DNA of 64,000 bases from Nostoc linckia FACHB-104 (GTDB taxonomy: Bacteria > Cyanobacteriota > Cyanobacteriia > Cyanobacteriales > Nostocaceae): positions 1 through 64,000 of the forward strand of contig NZ_JACJQJ010000030.1 in the NCBI RefSeq assembly GCF_014696615.1, given 5' to 3'. Positions 8,336 through 16,517 of the stretch are shown here, piece after piece. The position numbers and the translations under genes were made by a program. The notes beneath the pieces were generated by a model, which worked only from the letters and a program-made list of their open reading frames with translations, did not search any database and was not told the DNA's origin. The first letter of the stretch is position 1. Each line of letters opens with the position of its first letter.

Positions 8336-8767
8336 ATGCAATTCAAATTCCTTGCCATCTTGCTAGGAAGCATGACTGCTGCTAGCCTAGCCATTTCTCT
8401 ACCAGTTCGCGCTGCTGAACTTAAAGTAGCCAGAACTTTTCACCCTGGATTTTGGCAACCTGTAGCACGAATCAACCCCCAAAAACTATTAGAAGTAGAG
8501 GTAATTAACCAGACTAATATACCTTTGCAATATAGCTTGACAACTGATACAGCTAAAACCTTACTTCCAGGGAATATGACGAACATCAGTTATATTTCGG
8601 CTCCCAGAGATGTTTTGATTTATCCTTCTCGACAAGAGGCTTCTTTGAAGTATGATGTCACTAAAGCTGGCAACACAACTATTGTAAAAGTTCGGCGGAT
8701 TGCTAGCGATACACCTGGTGATGGCTCAATTACTATTAATCGTAATGGGGCTGTTTACGTTTACTAA
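8336..8767 (+). CDS. Exported protein of unknown function
   Basis: This 143-residue protein starts at ATG 8336 behind CCGGAGAT. Its signal peptide ends near residue 26 (SLPVRAAE). The mature part is mostly beta (LLEVEVINQTNIPLQYSL, NTTIVKVRRIASD, GSITINRNGAVYVY) and contains no cysteine or catalytic motif I can name. It is followed by a strong terminator at 8806-8838, so it closes the 7091-8767 transcription group. Confidence 0.6.
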   Translation: MQFKFLAILLGSMTAASLAISLPVRAAELKVARTFHPGFWQPVARINPQKLLEVEVINQTNIPLQYSLTTDTAKTLLPGNMTNISYISAPRDVLIYPSRQEASLKYDVTKAGNTTIVKVRRIASDTPGDGSITINRNGAVYVY

Positions 8768-8805
8768 AGGGTTAATTTCTCATATTTATTAAAAAATCTA
8801 TTCAG

Positions 8806-8838
8806 AGAGAACACTTTTGTATTAGTGTTCTCTTTTTT
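8806..8838 (+). terminator. Rho-independent terminator
   Basis: AGAGAACACT, an eight-base loop and AGTGTTCTCT form a perfect 10-bp stem followed by a run of T, 38 bases after the stop at 8767. Confidence 0.9.
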
Positions 8839-8993
8839 AGTAATTATATTGATATGAGAATATAGTAATTTTCATATCAATAATGTATGCAAAAATAGGT
8901 ACGTTTACACTGAGATTAATGTAATTTATTATAGATTAACTATATACAGATATATAGTTAGATTTACATCATTTAAGTTGTTTATTGACTTTT

Positions 8994-9025
8994 TATCTTA
9001 TCTCTTAACTTATCTAACTTCACCC
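8994..9025 (+). promoter_or_regulatory. Shared promoter-like motif, copy for the second peptidoglycan-binding gene
   Basis: TATCTT, six bases, TAACTT, ATCTAAC, TTCACCC, ending 67 bp before ATG 9092. Confidence 0.7.
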
Positions 9026-9091
9026 ATAAACCTCTTGCTAAAAGGGAAAATAAAAATGTCAACCGAATGAGTTTGAGGTTTTCCAAACATC

Positions 9092-9538
9092 ATGAACTAC
9101 AAAAATTCTGAAATCCGCAGTATTTTGAATGGTTTAGGTTATAGAAGTCGTATCAATAGCAACGATCCTAACTTTCCGATTTCTCAAGATGAGTCTGACT
9201 TGACCGATCAAGCAACTCAAAAGGCAATTAAGAAATTTCAAGTTGATTATGACCTAACAGTTGATGGCATTGTAGGTTCAGAAACAAATAACAAAATGCA
9301 AGAGGAAATGAACAGTATTCATCAAGAATTAAACCAATTACTAGGAACAAGCATTAGCCAAGACCAGCCTTTTTATGGACAGCTAACTATCAACACAGTT
9401 CAGCAATTTCAAAGAAATTATACGAATCCATTTGATGGTCTTGCTAGTTTAAAAGTTCGCGAGCAGCTATACACCATAGTCAAGAATAACTCAACAAAAA
9501 CTACTCAATTCAATAAAACAGCAACTCCTATTGCTTAA
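9092..9538 (+). CDS. Peptidoglycan-binding-domain protein
   Basis: This 148-residue protein has one clear peptidoglycan-binding domain 1 (residues 5-70: IRSILNGLGY, QATQKAIKKFQVDYDL, VDGIVGSETNNKM). A second, degenerate repeat follows (about 75-130: LNQLLGTS, FYGQLTINTVQQFQRNY, NPFDGLASLKVREQL). No signal peptide or catalytic domain is visible. It is a relative of the product at 4394-4669, sits under the same motif, and probably acts at or senses the cell wall; that role is inference. Confidence 0.75.
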   Translation: MNYKNSEIRSILNGLGYRSRINSNDPNFPISQDESDLTDQATQKAIKKFQVDYDLTVDGIVGSETNNKMQEEMNSIHQELNQLLGTSISQDQPFYGQLTINTVQQFQRNYTNPFDGLASLKVREQLYTIVKNNSTKTTQFNKTATPIA

Positions 9539-9727
9539 CACCATAACTAACTGATGTTAAGCTCCCAGCAGAGGCGTATATCTGTACAATCTACAATTGT
9601 ACGCCTTTCTGGATTAGTGACTGAAGGTTATGGAAAGGCTAATAATGGCAAATATTAAATAAAATTTTTGCCATTATTAGAGAAAAATGCCAAACTAATT
9701 TTGTCCTACTACTAGAATATAAACTTT

Positions 9728-11002
9728 ATGAATATGCTTTGGATTAGATTTTCAAAACTTGCATTAATAGGTTTATTCTCGACTGCGATTCTTAGCTTTG
9801 TATTTACTCAAAAAGACACTCCGGCATTTACTGCACAAAAAACTCATACACTAGCATTCCTCGCCCTTAAACGTAGCAGCGATCATTTCAATTTATATAC
9901 TATCCAAGCTAATGGTTTATCTCGTCGTCAGCTTTCTCAAAAGTTGAGTGTATCTCCAACAGTAGTTTGGTCAACAAATGGTCAAAAACTTGCTTTTGTA
10001 AGCAATGATACTGATATTTATGTAGTTAATGCAGATGGTTCTAAACTCACTCAAGTATTGTCTGACTCTGATTGCAAAGCTGCTAATTTTGGTATGACTT
10101 GGGTATCAAGTAGCCATAAACTTGCGATCGCGAGAAGTTGCGATGGTCAGACTTCTGATGCCCCAGGCAGTGCATCTCTGTATGTTAATGATACAACTGG
10201 CATCAAAGGAACTAAGCTAATTAAAAGATGGCTCGCAAGAGCAATGCCAGCCAAGTCAGATATTTTATCACTTTTATACTTATCACCAAATGGAAAAGAG
10301 GTGGTGTTTTTCAAAGACAAAAATATCTACAAAATGAATACTGATGGCTCTGGATTAATCAAGCTCAGTAATGCACCAGATGAGTATCCTGCTCAACTTA
10401 GTTGGTCACCTAATGGTAAACAAATTGCTTTTTCTGCTGGTAAATATCCACATCAACAAATTTATCTACTGGATATAGAGAATAAAACTCTCAAAAATCT
10501 GACAAATGAACCACAAAAAGAGCCCTATGATGGAATTTTTTCCTGGTCGCCTAACGGGAATCAGCTTGCTTACTATCATACGACAAGCGATAATAATCCT
10601 CCTGGTAGTCAGTTAGATATATATATACTTGATATTAATAATGGTAGGGTAAGAAATCTGACTCATAAATCAGGGGAATATAGTAACTTAACATGGTCAC
10701 CAGATGGGAAACAAATTGCCTTTGCAGACGGAGATTTTTCTCATAAAAATCTTTACGTTATGGATATTAGTAACTCAAAATCTATGCAAATAGCTTCTAC
10801 ACTACCAGCATCTAGAATTGACGGCTTATCTTGGTCTCTTGATAGTCAAAAAATTGCTTTTATAAAAGAAGAGAAAACCAACCAGAAACCTGATAACCAG
10901 AGTATTCTATATGTAGTTAATCGAGATGGTTCAAAATTGATGCGATTATCAGGAAGTGAAGATTTATTTACTTCTGAACCTATTTGGAAGCCTGAGAAAT
11001 GA
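9728..11002 (+). CDS. TolB-like beta-propeller protein, exported or membrane-anchored
   Basis: This 424-residue protein has an N-terminal hydrophobic segment (residues 8-28) acting as signal or anchor. A propeller of TolB/PD40-type repeats follows, seen as recurring LSWSPNGKQIAFS, FSWSPNGNQLAYY, LTWSPDGKQIAFA and LSWSLDSQKIAFI blocks, each followed by IYLLDI- or LYVMDI-like strands. Such propellers bind proteins or carbohydrates in the periplasm. It overlaps the following GH28 gene by four bases (ATGA), so the two are translationally coupled and probably work together on a polysaccharide, which is inference. True TolB also has an N-terminal alpha/beta domain, which is absent here. Confidence 0.75.
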   Translation: MNMLWIRFSKLALIGLFSTAILSFVFTQKDTPAFTAQKTHTLAFLALKRSSDHFNLYTIQANGLSRRQLSQKLSVSPTVVWSTNGQKLAFVSNDTDIYVVNADGSKLTQVLSDSDCKAANFGMTWVSSSHKLAIARSCDGQTSDAPGSASLYVNDTTGIKGTKLIKRWLARAMPAKSDILSLLYLSPNGKEVVFFKDKNIYKMNTDGSGLIKLSNAPDEYPAQLSWSPNGKQIAFSAGKYPHQQIYLLDIENKTLKNLTNEPQKEPYDGIFSWSPNGNQLAYYHTTSDNNPPGSQLDIYILDINNGRVRNLTHKSGEYSNLTWSPDGKQIAFADGDFSHKNLYVMDISNSKSMQIASTLPASRIDGLSWSLDSQKIAFIKEEKTNQKPDNQSILYVVNRDGSKLMRLSGSEDLFTSEPIWKPEK

Positions 11003-12264
11003 AAAGATACTTCTTTGGTGCAACACTTCTGTGCTTCCTTTACTTACAAGGAAGCCTGAACAATGCTACACGAGCAACAGAGAAAGTTTGTAATGTCATA
11101 AATTTTGGCGCTAAAGCTAACGGTATTGATAAAGATACGAAGGCTATTCAATCTGCTATAAATAACTGTGCTCAAGCTGGAGGAGGTATTGTTCAAGTTC
11201 CATCTGGGAAATATCTCATAGATCCCATTTTCCTGAAAAGTAGGGTAACACTTTTTATAGATAAGGGTGCTGTATTGCTAGCTTCTCAAAACCCATTGGC
11301 TTATAAAGCAACAACTTCTAGCACTAGCAACTCTCTAGCTTTAGTAAATGCAGTTAATCAATCAGATATTGCGATCGCCGGACAAGGTACCATTGATGGA
11401 GCCGGTGCAGCTTGGTGGAATGCAGTACGAGTAGCTAAAAAGACTCAAAAGTCAGAGATAGTGCGTCCTCGACTTGTGGTATTTTCTCACTGTCAGCGAG
11501 TGCTAGTGGCAGGCATTACCCTGATGAATTCTCCCAGTTTCCACTTAGTACCTATGTATTCTGATTATGTAACAGTTAAAGATGTCACTATCAAAGCGCC
11601 GCCTAACTCACCAAATACAGATGGTATTGATCCCTCTTCTTCTCATCATGTTTGGATATCTCATTGCATGATTGATAATGGAGATGACAATATTGCAATA
11701 AAATCAGGCCATATAGATCCTGCATATCCTCATGCTGGTAGTGCTGACATTACTATTTCTAACTGTACATTTTTACATGGTCATGGGGTTTCAATTGGTA
11801 GTGAAACTAGTCGTGGAGTTCGCAATGTAATTGTAGAAAATTGTAATTTTATTGGTACTAAAAATGGTTTACGGATCAAATCATTAAGAGGTAAAGGAGG
11901 GATTGTAGAAAATATTATCTACCGTAATATTCAAATGCAAGACGTAAGTCAAGATATTACTTTCACCAGCTACTATCCCAAAATACCTCAGCAAGATAAG
12001 CGTCAACCTATCACAGGTAATACCCCTAGCTTTCACGACATCTCAATCAACAACCTTGTAGCCAAAGGTGGCAAAAACGCTGGTATCATTGTGGGATTGC
12101 CAGAAAAGCCACTATTCAATATTGCTTTAAACAATATTAATATTGTTGCTCAAACAGGTATTTTTGTCAGGAATGCCACAATTAAAACATCTAATGTACA
12201 GATTTATTCTCAGCAAGGACGTGCTTTTATTTTAGAAAATCAAGGGCATATTCTCGCAAGATAA
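10999..12264 (+). CDS. Glycoside hydrolase family 28 (polygalacturonase-like)
   Basis: This 421-residue protein has a probable signal peptide (residues 1-27) and a right-handed beta-helix. All GH28 signature motifs are present: NTDG at 206-209, GDDN at 228-231, GHGVSIGSE from 261 and RIK at 292-294. D208, D229, D230, H262, R292 and K294 therefore match the catalytic and substrate-binding residues of polygalacturonases. The N-terminal INFGAKANGIDKDTKAIQSAIN is also typical of the family. Members hydrolyse pectin, xylogalacturonan or related uronic-acid polymers; the cyanobacterial substrate may be its own or a host's extracellular glycan. Translation is coupled to the TolB-like gene before it. 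Confidence 0.88.
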   Translation: MKRYFFGATLLCFLYLQGSLNNATRATEKVCNVINFGAKANGIDKDTKAIQSAINNCAQAGGGIVQVPSGKYLIDPIFLKSRVTLFIDKGAVLLASQNPLAYKATTSSTSNSLALVNAVNQSDIAIAGQGTIDGAGAAWWNAVRVAKKTQKSEIVRPRLVVFSHCQRVLVAGITLMNSPSFHLVPMYSDYVTVKDVTIKAPPNSPNTDGIDPSSSHHVWISHCMIDNGDDNIAIKSGHIDPAYPHAGSADITISNCTFLHGHGVSIGSETSRGVRNVIVENCNFIGTKNGLRIKSLRGKGGIVENIIYRNIQMQDVSQDITFTSYYPKIPQQDKRQPITGNTPSFHDISINNLVAKGGKNAGIIVGLPEKPLFNIALNNINIVAQTGIFVRNATIKTSNVQIYSQQGRAFILENQGHILAR

Positions 12265-12322
12265 TTGAAATGTTTGCACTTTTACATATAATTTATTTAC
12301 TTAGTATAATTTCTGGTTAATT

Positions 12323-12353
12323 TAAGTTCTTTTTAAGTTATCCATCTTCACCC
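12323..12353 (+). promoter_or_regulatory. Shared promoter-like motif, copy for the MFS pump gene
   Basis: TAAGTT, five bases, TAAGTT, ATCCATC, TTCACCC, ending 60 bp before ATG 12413. Confidence 0.75.
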
Positions 12354-12412
12354 CACCAAACTCTACATATAGGGAAGATGAGACACAAGAAATAATTTTC
12401 AGGAAGAACTTT

Positions 12413-13999
12413 ATGGCTAAAGCAATTCCCTTATCTAAAAAACAACAACCAAATTCTACATCTATCCCCCTGAAAACTTGGATAGGAGTATTCGGTACAA
12501 TTCTAGGCGCATTTATGGCTGTGCTGGATATTCAAATTACAAATGCTTCTCTCAAAGATATTCAAGCAGCTTTGGGTGCTTCTTTAGATGAAGGTTCCTG
12601 GATTTCTAGCTCTTATTTGGTTGCAGAGATGATTGTCATTCCTCTCACCAGTTGGCTACCAGAGATATTTTCTACCCGCCGTTATCTGATGGTGAATGTC
12701 GTTTTATTCATTGGGTTTTCTATTGGTTGCGCCCACGCTTGGGATTTACCTTCAATGATTGTATTTCGCGCCGGACAGGGATTCACTGGGGGTATTTTAA
12801 TTCCGATGGCGTTTACTGTTTTGCTCACTTCTTTACCACCTTCAATGCTACCAATGGGAATGGCGTTGTATTCTGTCACCGCAACCTTTGCACCATCTAT
12901 CGGCCCTACCCTTGGTGGTTGGTTAACAGACAACTTTAGTTGGCAATACATCTTTTATTTAAATATAGTACCTGGAATCATTGTCCTAGCAGCCGTCGCT
13001 TATGCGATCGCTCCCCAACCGATGCGGCTGAACTTGCTGAAACACGGAGATTGGTGGGGAATTGGTGCAATGGCGATTGGGTTTGGCTCGTTGCAAATAG
13101 TTTTAGAAGAAGGTAGTCGCAAAGATTGGTTTGATTCTAGCTTGATTGTTTGCTTCACTGCGATCGCTTGCTTGTTTATCATTCTCTTTTTATTAATTGA
13201 ACTCACTCGCAAACAGCCTTTTATCAACCTGCGTTTATTTGTTAGGCATAATTTTACTTTCGCTAGTATCGTCAATGTTTGCTTAGGATTGGGGATGTTT
13301 GGTTCCCTGTACATTTTGCCCCTCTACCTCAGCGAAATTCAGGGATACGATGCTATGCAAATTGGCGAAGTTATGATGTGGGCTGGCTTACCGCAATTAT
13401 TTCTGATTCCTTGTGTACCAAAGTTAATGCAAATAGTAGATACGCGATTAATGATTGCAGCAGGAGTTAGTATATTTGCGATCAGTTGTTTCATGAATTC
13501 CCACATGACCCATGACACAGGTATGGCTCAGTTGCGTGTCTCGCAATTTGTCCGAGCAATGGGACAACCTTTGATTATGATACCCCTTTCCACTACTGCC
13601 ACTGGTGGCATACCCAAAGAACAGGCGGGTTCTGCCTCTAGTTTATATAACATGATGCGTAACCTTGGTGGCTCTATTGGTACTGCGACATTAGCCACAC
13701 TGTTAACAAATCGAGAACAATTTCACTCTGAACGTTTAGGAGAAAACATTTCACTCTACAGTTTAGAAACACAACAGCGATTGAGCCAAATGACTCAATA
13801 TTTTGTCAATCTCGGCGCTGATTTAGTAACAGCAAAAGAGCAAGCTTTGGCGGCTATTGATAATATTGTTCGCCGGGAAGCGTATGTTCTGGCATTTAAT
13901 GATTGCTTTTATTTCCTGGCTTGTGCATTGCTCCTGAGTGGACTGGCTATAATCTTTTTAAAGAAGGTGAAAGCTTCCGGGAATGTCGCTGTACACTAA
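12413..13999 (+). CDS. MFS multidrug efflux transporter, DHA2 (EmrB/QacA) type
   Basis: This 528-residue protein shows about 14 hydrophobic segments. It carries the EmrB-type N-terminus (LDIQITNASLKDIQAALGAS, then DEGSWISSSYLVAEMIVIPL) and the antiporter motif region GPTLGGWLTDNFSWQYIFY. Family members export drugs or other amphiphiles by proton antiport, usually with an HlyD-type adaptor. No adaptor is adjacent here; the nearest (16518) belongs to an RND pump. The gene has its own copy of the shared motif and ends before the terminator at 14060-14096. Confidence 0.87.
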   Translation: MAKAIPLSKKQQPNSTSIPLKTWIGVFGTILGAFMAVLDIQITNASLKDIQAALGASLDEGSWISSSYLVAEMIVIPLTSWLPEIFSTRRYLMVNVVLFIGFSIGCAHAWDLPSMIVFRAGQGFTGGILIPMAFTVLLTSLPPSMLPMGMALYSVTATFAPSIGPTLGGWLTDNFSWQYIFYLNIVPGIIVLAAVAYAIAPQPMRLNLLKHGDWWGIGAMAIGFGSLQIVLEEGSRKDWFDSSLIVCFTAIACLFIILFLLIELTRKQPFINLRLFVRHNFTFASIVNVCLGLGMFGSLYILPLYLSEIQGYDAMQIGEVMMWAGLPQLFLIPCVPKLMQIVDTRLMIAAGVSIFAISCFMNSHMTHDTGMAQLRVSQFVRAMGQPLIMIPLSTTATGGIPKEQAGSASSLYNMMRNLGGSIGTATLATLLTNREQFHSERLGENISLYSLETQQRLSQMTQYFVNLGADLVTAKEQALAAIDNIVRREAYVLAFNDCFYFLACALLLSGLAIIFLKKVKASGNVAVH

Positions 14000-14059
14000 A
14001 CTGATTTTTATCCTTCTACTCATACTTGTTTGCAAAAATAAGACAGAAAATATATGAGT

Positions 14060-14096
14060 ATGGGCACAATAATTTTGTGCCCATAGCATTTTTTAA
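14060..14096 (+). terminator. Rho-independent terminator after the MFS gene
   Basis: ATGGGCACAA, a five-base loop and TTGTGCCCAT form a perfect 10-bp stem, followed a few bases later by TTTTTT. It lies between two convergent genes. Confidence 0.8.
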
Positions 14097-14212
14097 TTGG
14101 TATTTATTGTTGAAAAGCTTGCTCAAAAATGATTGAGGATAAAGCACAGTATATCCGGTATAACGATTAAAATTCGGTGCTAAACTTTACCTGCTTATTT
14201 AGATATCTCTTT

Positions 14213-15613
14213 CTATTTCTTATATTTCTCGGCAAGAGTTCTCGCCCATGAAGTTCCATTATAATGAACTAGCCTGTTATTCTGTTCCAGGAATTTCAGT
14301 TCTGGCGTTGAAGCAATCAGGTGGTTAGTAAAATTCAGGGTTGAATCTCTTACTTCTCTAACAACTTTTATTAGCTCTGGTATTCGTTCTCGATCCCATT
14401 CGTCAACAGTATTAGTCAAAATAAAGTCTTCCGTATCCTCCGCCGCTATCTCGATCCATTGCTGAATTGAATAATTGGAAACCTGTTGCTGTCCTTGGCT
14501 TTTCCAGGCACTAAAATTCAGGTTCTGCTGACTTGGATCGGAAAATTTCAAGGCTCCAAAGTTCAGATTCCCAAACTCCAGAACTGGAGGGCCGTTTTTA
14601 ATGCTTTCCCGATCATCTAACATTTGTGTCGCCAATGCGTACATTACCTGCATATACCTGCCTTCAAGTGTAATGTGTACATTGTTTGCTGCTGTATATT
14701 TGGTACGGTCAAAGTTTGGTTTACTGTCAGTACCGATTTCTACCCTTTCCCTTCGGCCTCCTGAATATACAAGATCTTTAGGTACTAAACTCTTATTAAT
14801 GCTTTCCGGATCAGTGTTTGTACTGCGGGAGACATGCACATAATCAGAAGCACTGTTTGAGTCTATTATTTGCATATTCTTTTGCCAGTTATCACCTTGT
14901 TTTGTATATATGGTTGTTTGTCTCTCTACTCTTTGTACAAAAGGCGATCGCTGTACAGATCCTCCATTCTGCTGTACCACATGAGTCAACTCATGGGCAA
15001 TCAACTGTTGTCCGGTGCGACTTGCTGGGTTATATTCTCCCTGGCGAAAGAACACATCCTCTCCTGTAGTAAACGCTTTTGCCTGTATCGATTGATTCAA
15101 CTGGTCAGCTTGAGTATTTGTGTGAATTTTTACTCCACTAAAATCTGCGCCAAACGCTTCTTCCATTGGTGATTTGATACTATCAGCTAGTGGTTGTCCA
15201 CTCCCTCTTGCCTGTTGTATTGATGTTTCTAAATCAGGTGATGCAGTCATTCCGTGATTGGATACACGTTGCACCATAGGTTTCATTTGCAACTGATTAT
15301 TTTTTGCTGTCTGTACTGAAGCTGAGGAATTTATCTGGCTGACTACTTGTGCAGCAACCCGATCTGCTTCTTGCTCATACTTATCTCCTGGTTCTCCAAT
15401 TGTCAACTTGGTCTGAATTTGTGGTGTGTTTCTGCCAAAGGTCTTTCTTCTAATAGCATCTCTCTGGGCTTTTTCTGGAAGACTAGAAGTTGTTAGCCTG
15501 AGTGACGATGTAGAGTTTGTTTGTATTTGTTCATTAATAGCAGGTGGCGTAATTTGAGATTGTTTCTTCTGAATTGCGGAGCCTTTGAGGTTTTTTTTGA
15601 TTTTTTGGTGCAT
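14213..15613 (-). CDS. DUF4157 protein, candidate contractile-injection-system effector
   Basis: This 466-residue protein has a low-complexity Q/S/T-rich N-terminus (1-70) and a DUF4157 core (about 65-220) with GEPGDKYEQEADRVAAQVV. The core continues with PMEEAFGADFSGVKIHTN, DVFFRQGEYNP and the metalloprotease-like HELTH at 207-211 (HExxH). The C-terminal half (about 230-466) matches nothing I recognise, and may be a toxin or other cargo domain. DUF4157 proteins are strongly associated with extracellular contractile injection systems. A CIS cluster occupies 55-64 kb of this window, so this is a plausible remote cargo (inference). It has no signal peptide, as expected for a CIS cargo. It stands alone, convergent with the MFS gene. 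Confidence 0.8.
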   Translation of the reverse strand: MHQKIKKNLKGSAIQKKQSQITPPAINEQIQTNSTSSLRLTTSSLPEKAQRDAIRRKTFGRNTPQIQTKLTIGEPGDKYEQEADRVAAQVVSQINSSASVQTAKNNQLQMKPMVQRVSNHGMTASPDLETSIQQARGSGQPLADSIKSPMEEAFGADFSGVKIHTNTQADQLNQSIQAKAFTTGEDVFFRQGEYNPASRTGQQLIAHELTHVVQQNGGSVQRSPFVQRVERQTTIYTKQGDNWQKNMQIIDSNSASDYVHVSRSTNTDPESINKSLVPKDLVYSGGRRERVEIGTDSKPNFDRTKYTAANNVHITLEGRYMQVMYALATQMLDDRESIKNGPPVLEFGNLNFGALKFSDPSQQNLNFSAWKSQGQQQVSNYSIQQWIEIAAEDTEDFILTNTVDEWDRERIPELIKVVREVRDSTLNFTNHLIASTPELKFLEQNNRLVHYNGTSWARTLAEKYKK

Positions 15614-15993
15614 AATTATTGCCCAATTTGATGGAAAGTTTATTGTTTATTGATCCAGAATATTGATGATATTACCTAAGCTTAAATTTTCGCGCTTTTA
15701 GGTAGATGTGAATAAATTTAGGGACGAAATATTATTCATCCCTAATTATAATTTCCTGCAAGTGAGGACATTCTTTAGCCCTGCGAACATACTACAAAGC
15801 TCTGGCATAAATGGCTATTATCCAAAGGTATAAACTAAAATTATTAACAGTCTTGGCGGCGAAGATGTTTAAAGTGTCAGTTCAAATAAGTAAATCCGAC
15901 TAACAGTATTAGCCGGAATGAGAGTTCCATGAAAGTTGAGGTAGTGACATTCAGATAAACAATGCAAGCTTACGTTTAAGCTGAGAAGAGAGA
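15614..15993. other. Non-coding stretch, nothing recognised
   Basis: These 380 bases between the start of the DUF4157 gene and the end of the next leftward gene show no open frame of note, no hairpin with a T run and no copy of the shared motif. Confidence 0.5.
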
Positions 15994-16206
15994 TTAAAAT
16001 CTACCCAATTCAGCACGCAATAAATGTTCTTCATGCCGTATTCTTGCCCAATGCCGAGGAGAAAACTCGTGGTGGAATCCTTGCTCAACTACAATTGTTC
16101 TGTGAGCAGCAGGTACTACAATTACCTCTTCAGCAGATGCTTTGGATGGTAGGGCGGCCATAGCAACTGGTAGAGCAAGTAAGAGACCAGTAAAGATGCG
16201 TTTCAT
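15994..16206 (-). CDS. Small exported protein, 70 residues
   Basis: ATG 16206 follows AGGAAATTTGATT, so I prefer it to the upstream TTG at 16212. The signal peptide (MKRIFTGLLLALPVAMAALP, cleavage near KASA) leaves a mature peptide of about 45 residues rich in His, Arg and Glu (HHEFSPRHWARIRHEEH). The His-rich body could bind metal, which is inference. It has its own copy of the shared motif, divergent from that of the RND operon. Confidence 0.65.
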   Translation of the reverse strand: MKRIFTGLLLALPVAMAALPSKASAEEVIVVPAAHRTIVVEQGFHHEFSPRHWARIRHEEHLLRAELGRF

Positions 16207-16291
16207 AATCAAATTTCCTGTTAATTAACTGTAAACAACGCCTTGAAGTTCGGCTTATATCTTCAATATTGAACTATATTGATGTTTAACA

Positions 16292-16322
16292 GGATGAAGA
16301 TAGATAAGTTAAGGGAAACTTA
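16292..16322 (-). promoter_or_regulatory. Shared promoter-like motif, copy for the small exported protein
   Basis: Minus strand: TAAGTT, five bases, TAACTT, ATCTATC, TTCATCC, ending 86 bp before ATG 16206. Confidence 0.75.
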
Positions 16323-16388
16323 AGAATGAAGTTTCAAAAATCTCATTATATAAATAGTGCTGAGTAAAAATAATTGTTAAATTATCTC

Positions 16389-16419
16389 TAACTTTTTCCT
16401 AAGTTATTTATCTTCACCC
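16389..16419 (+). promoter_or_regulatory. Shared promoter-like motif, copy for the RND operon
   Basis: TAACTT, five bases, TAAGTT, ATTTATC, TTCACCC, ending 99 bp before ATG 16518. Confidence 0.75.
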
Positions 16420-16517
16420 CTCAAACTTGGCTAGCAACGGAAACTGATGTTAGACAAAATTTTGCTAACACAGATGAGTACAAAATTGCTGATGATAAGC
16501 TTTTTATTAATCAAGTT

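Larger units (their letters stand above)
8768..9091. other. Spacer: terminator, AT-rich tract, promoter motif
   Basis: This 324-base stretch has no gene. It holds the terminator at 8806-8838, an AT-rich tract with TATATACAGATATATA near 8940, and the shared promoter motif at 8994-9025. Confidence 0.6.
16207..16517. other. Divergent promoter region with two copies of the shared motif
   Basis: This 311-base spacer between the small leftward gene and the RND operon carries a minus-strand copy (16292-16322) and a plus-strand copy (16389-16419). Nothing else was recognised. Confidence 0.6.
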
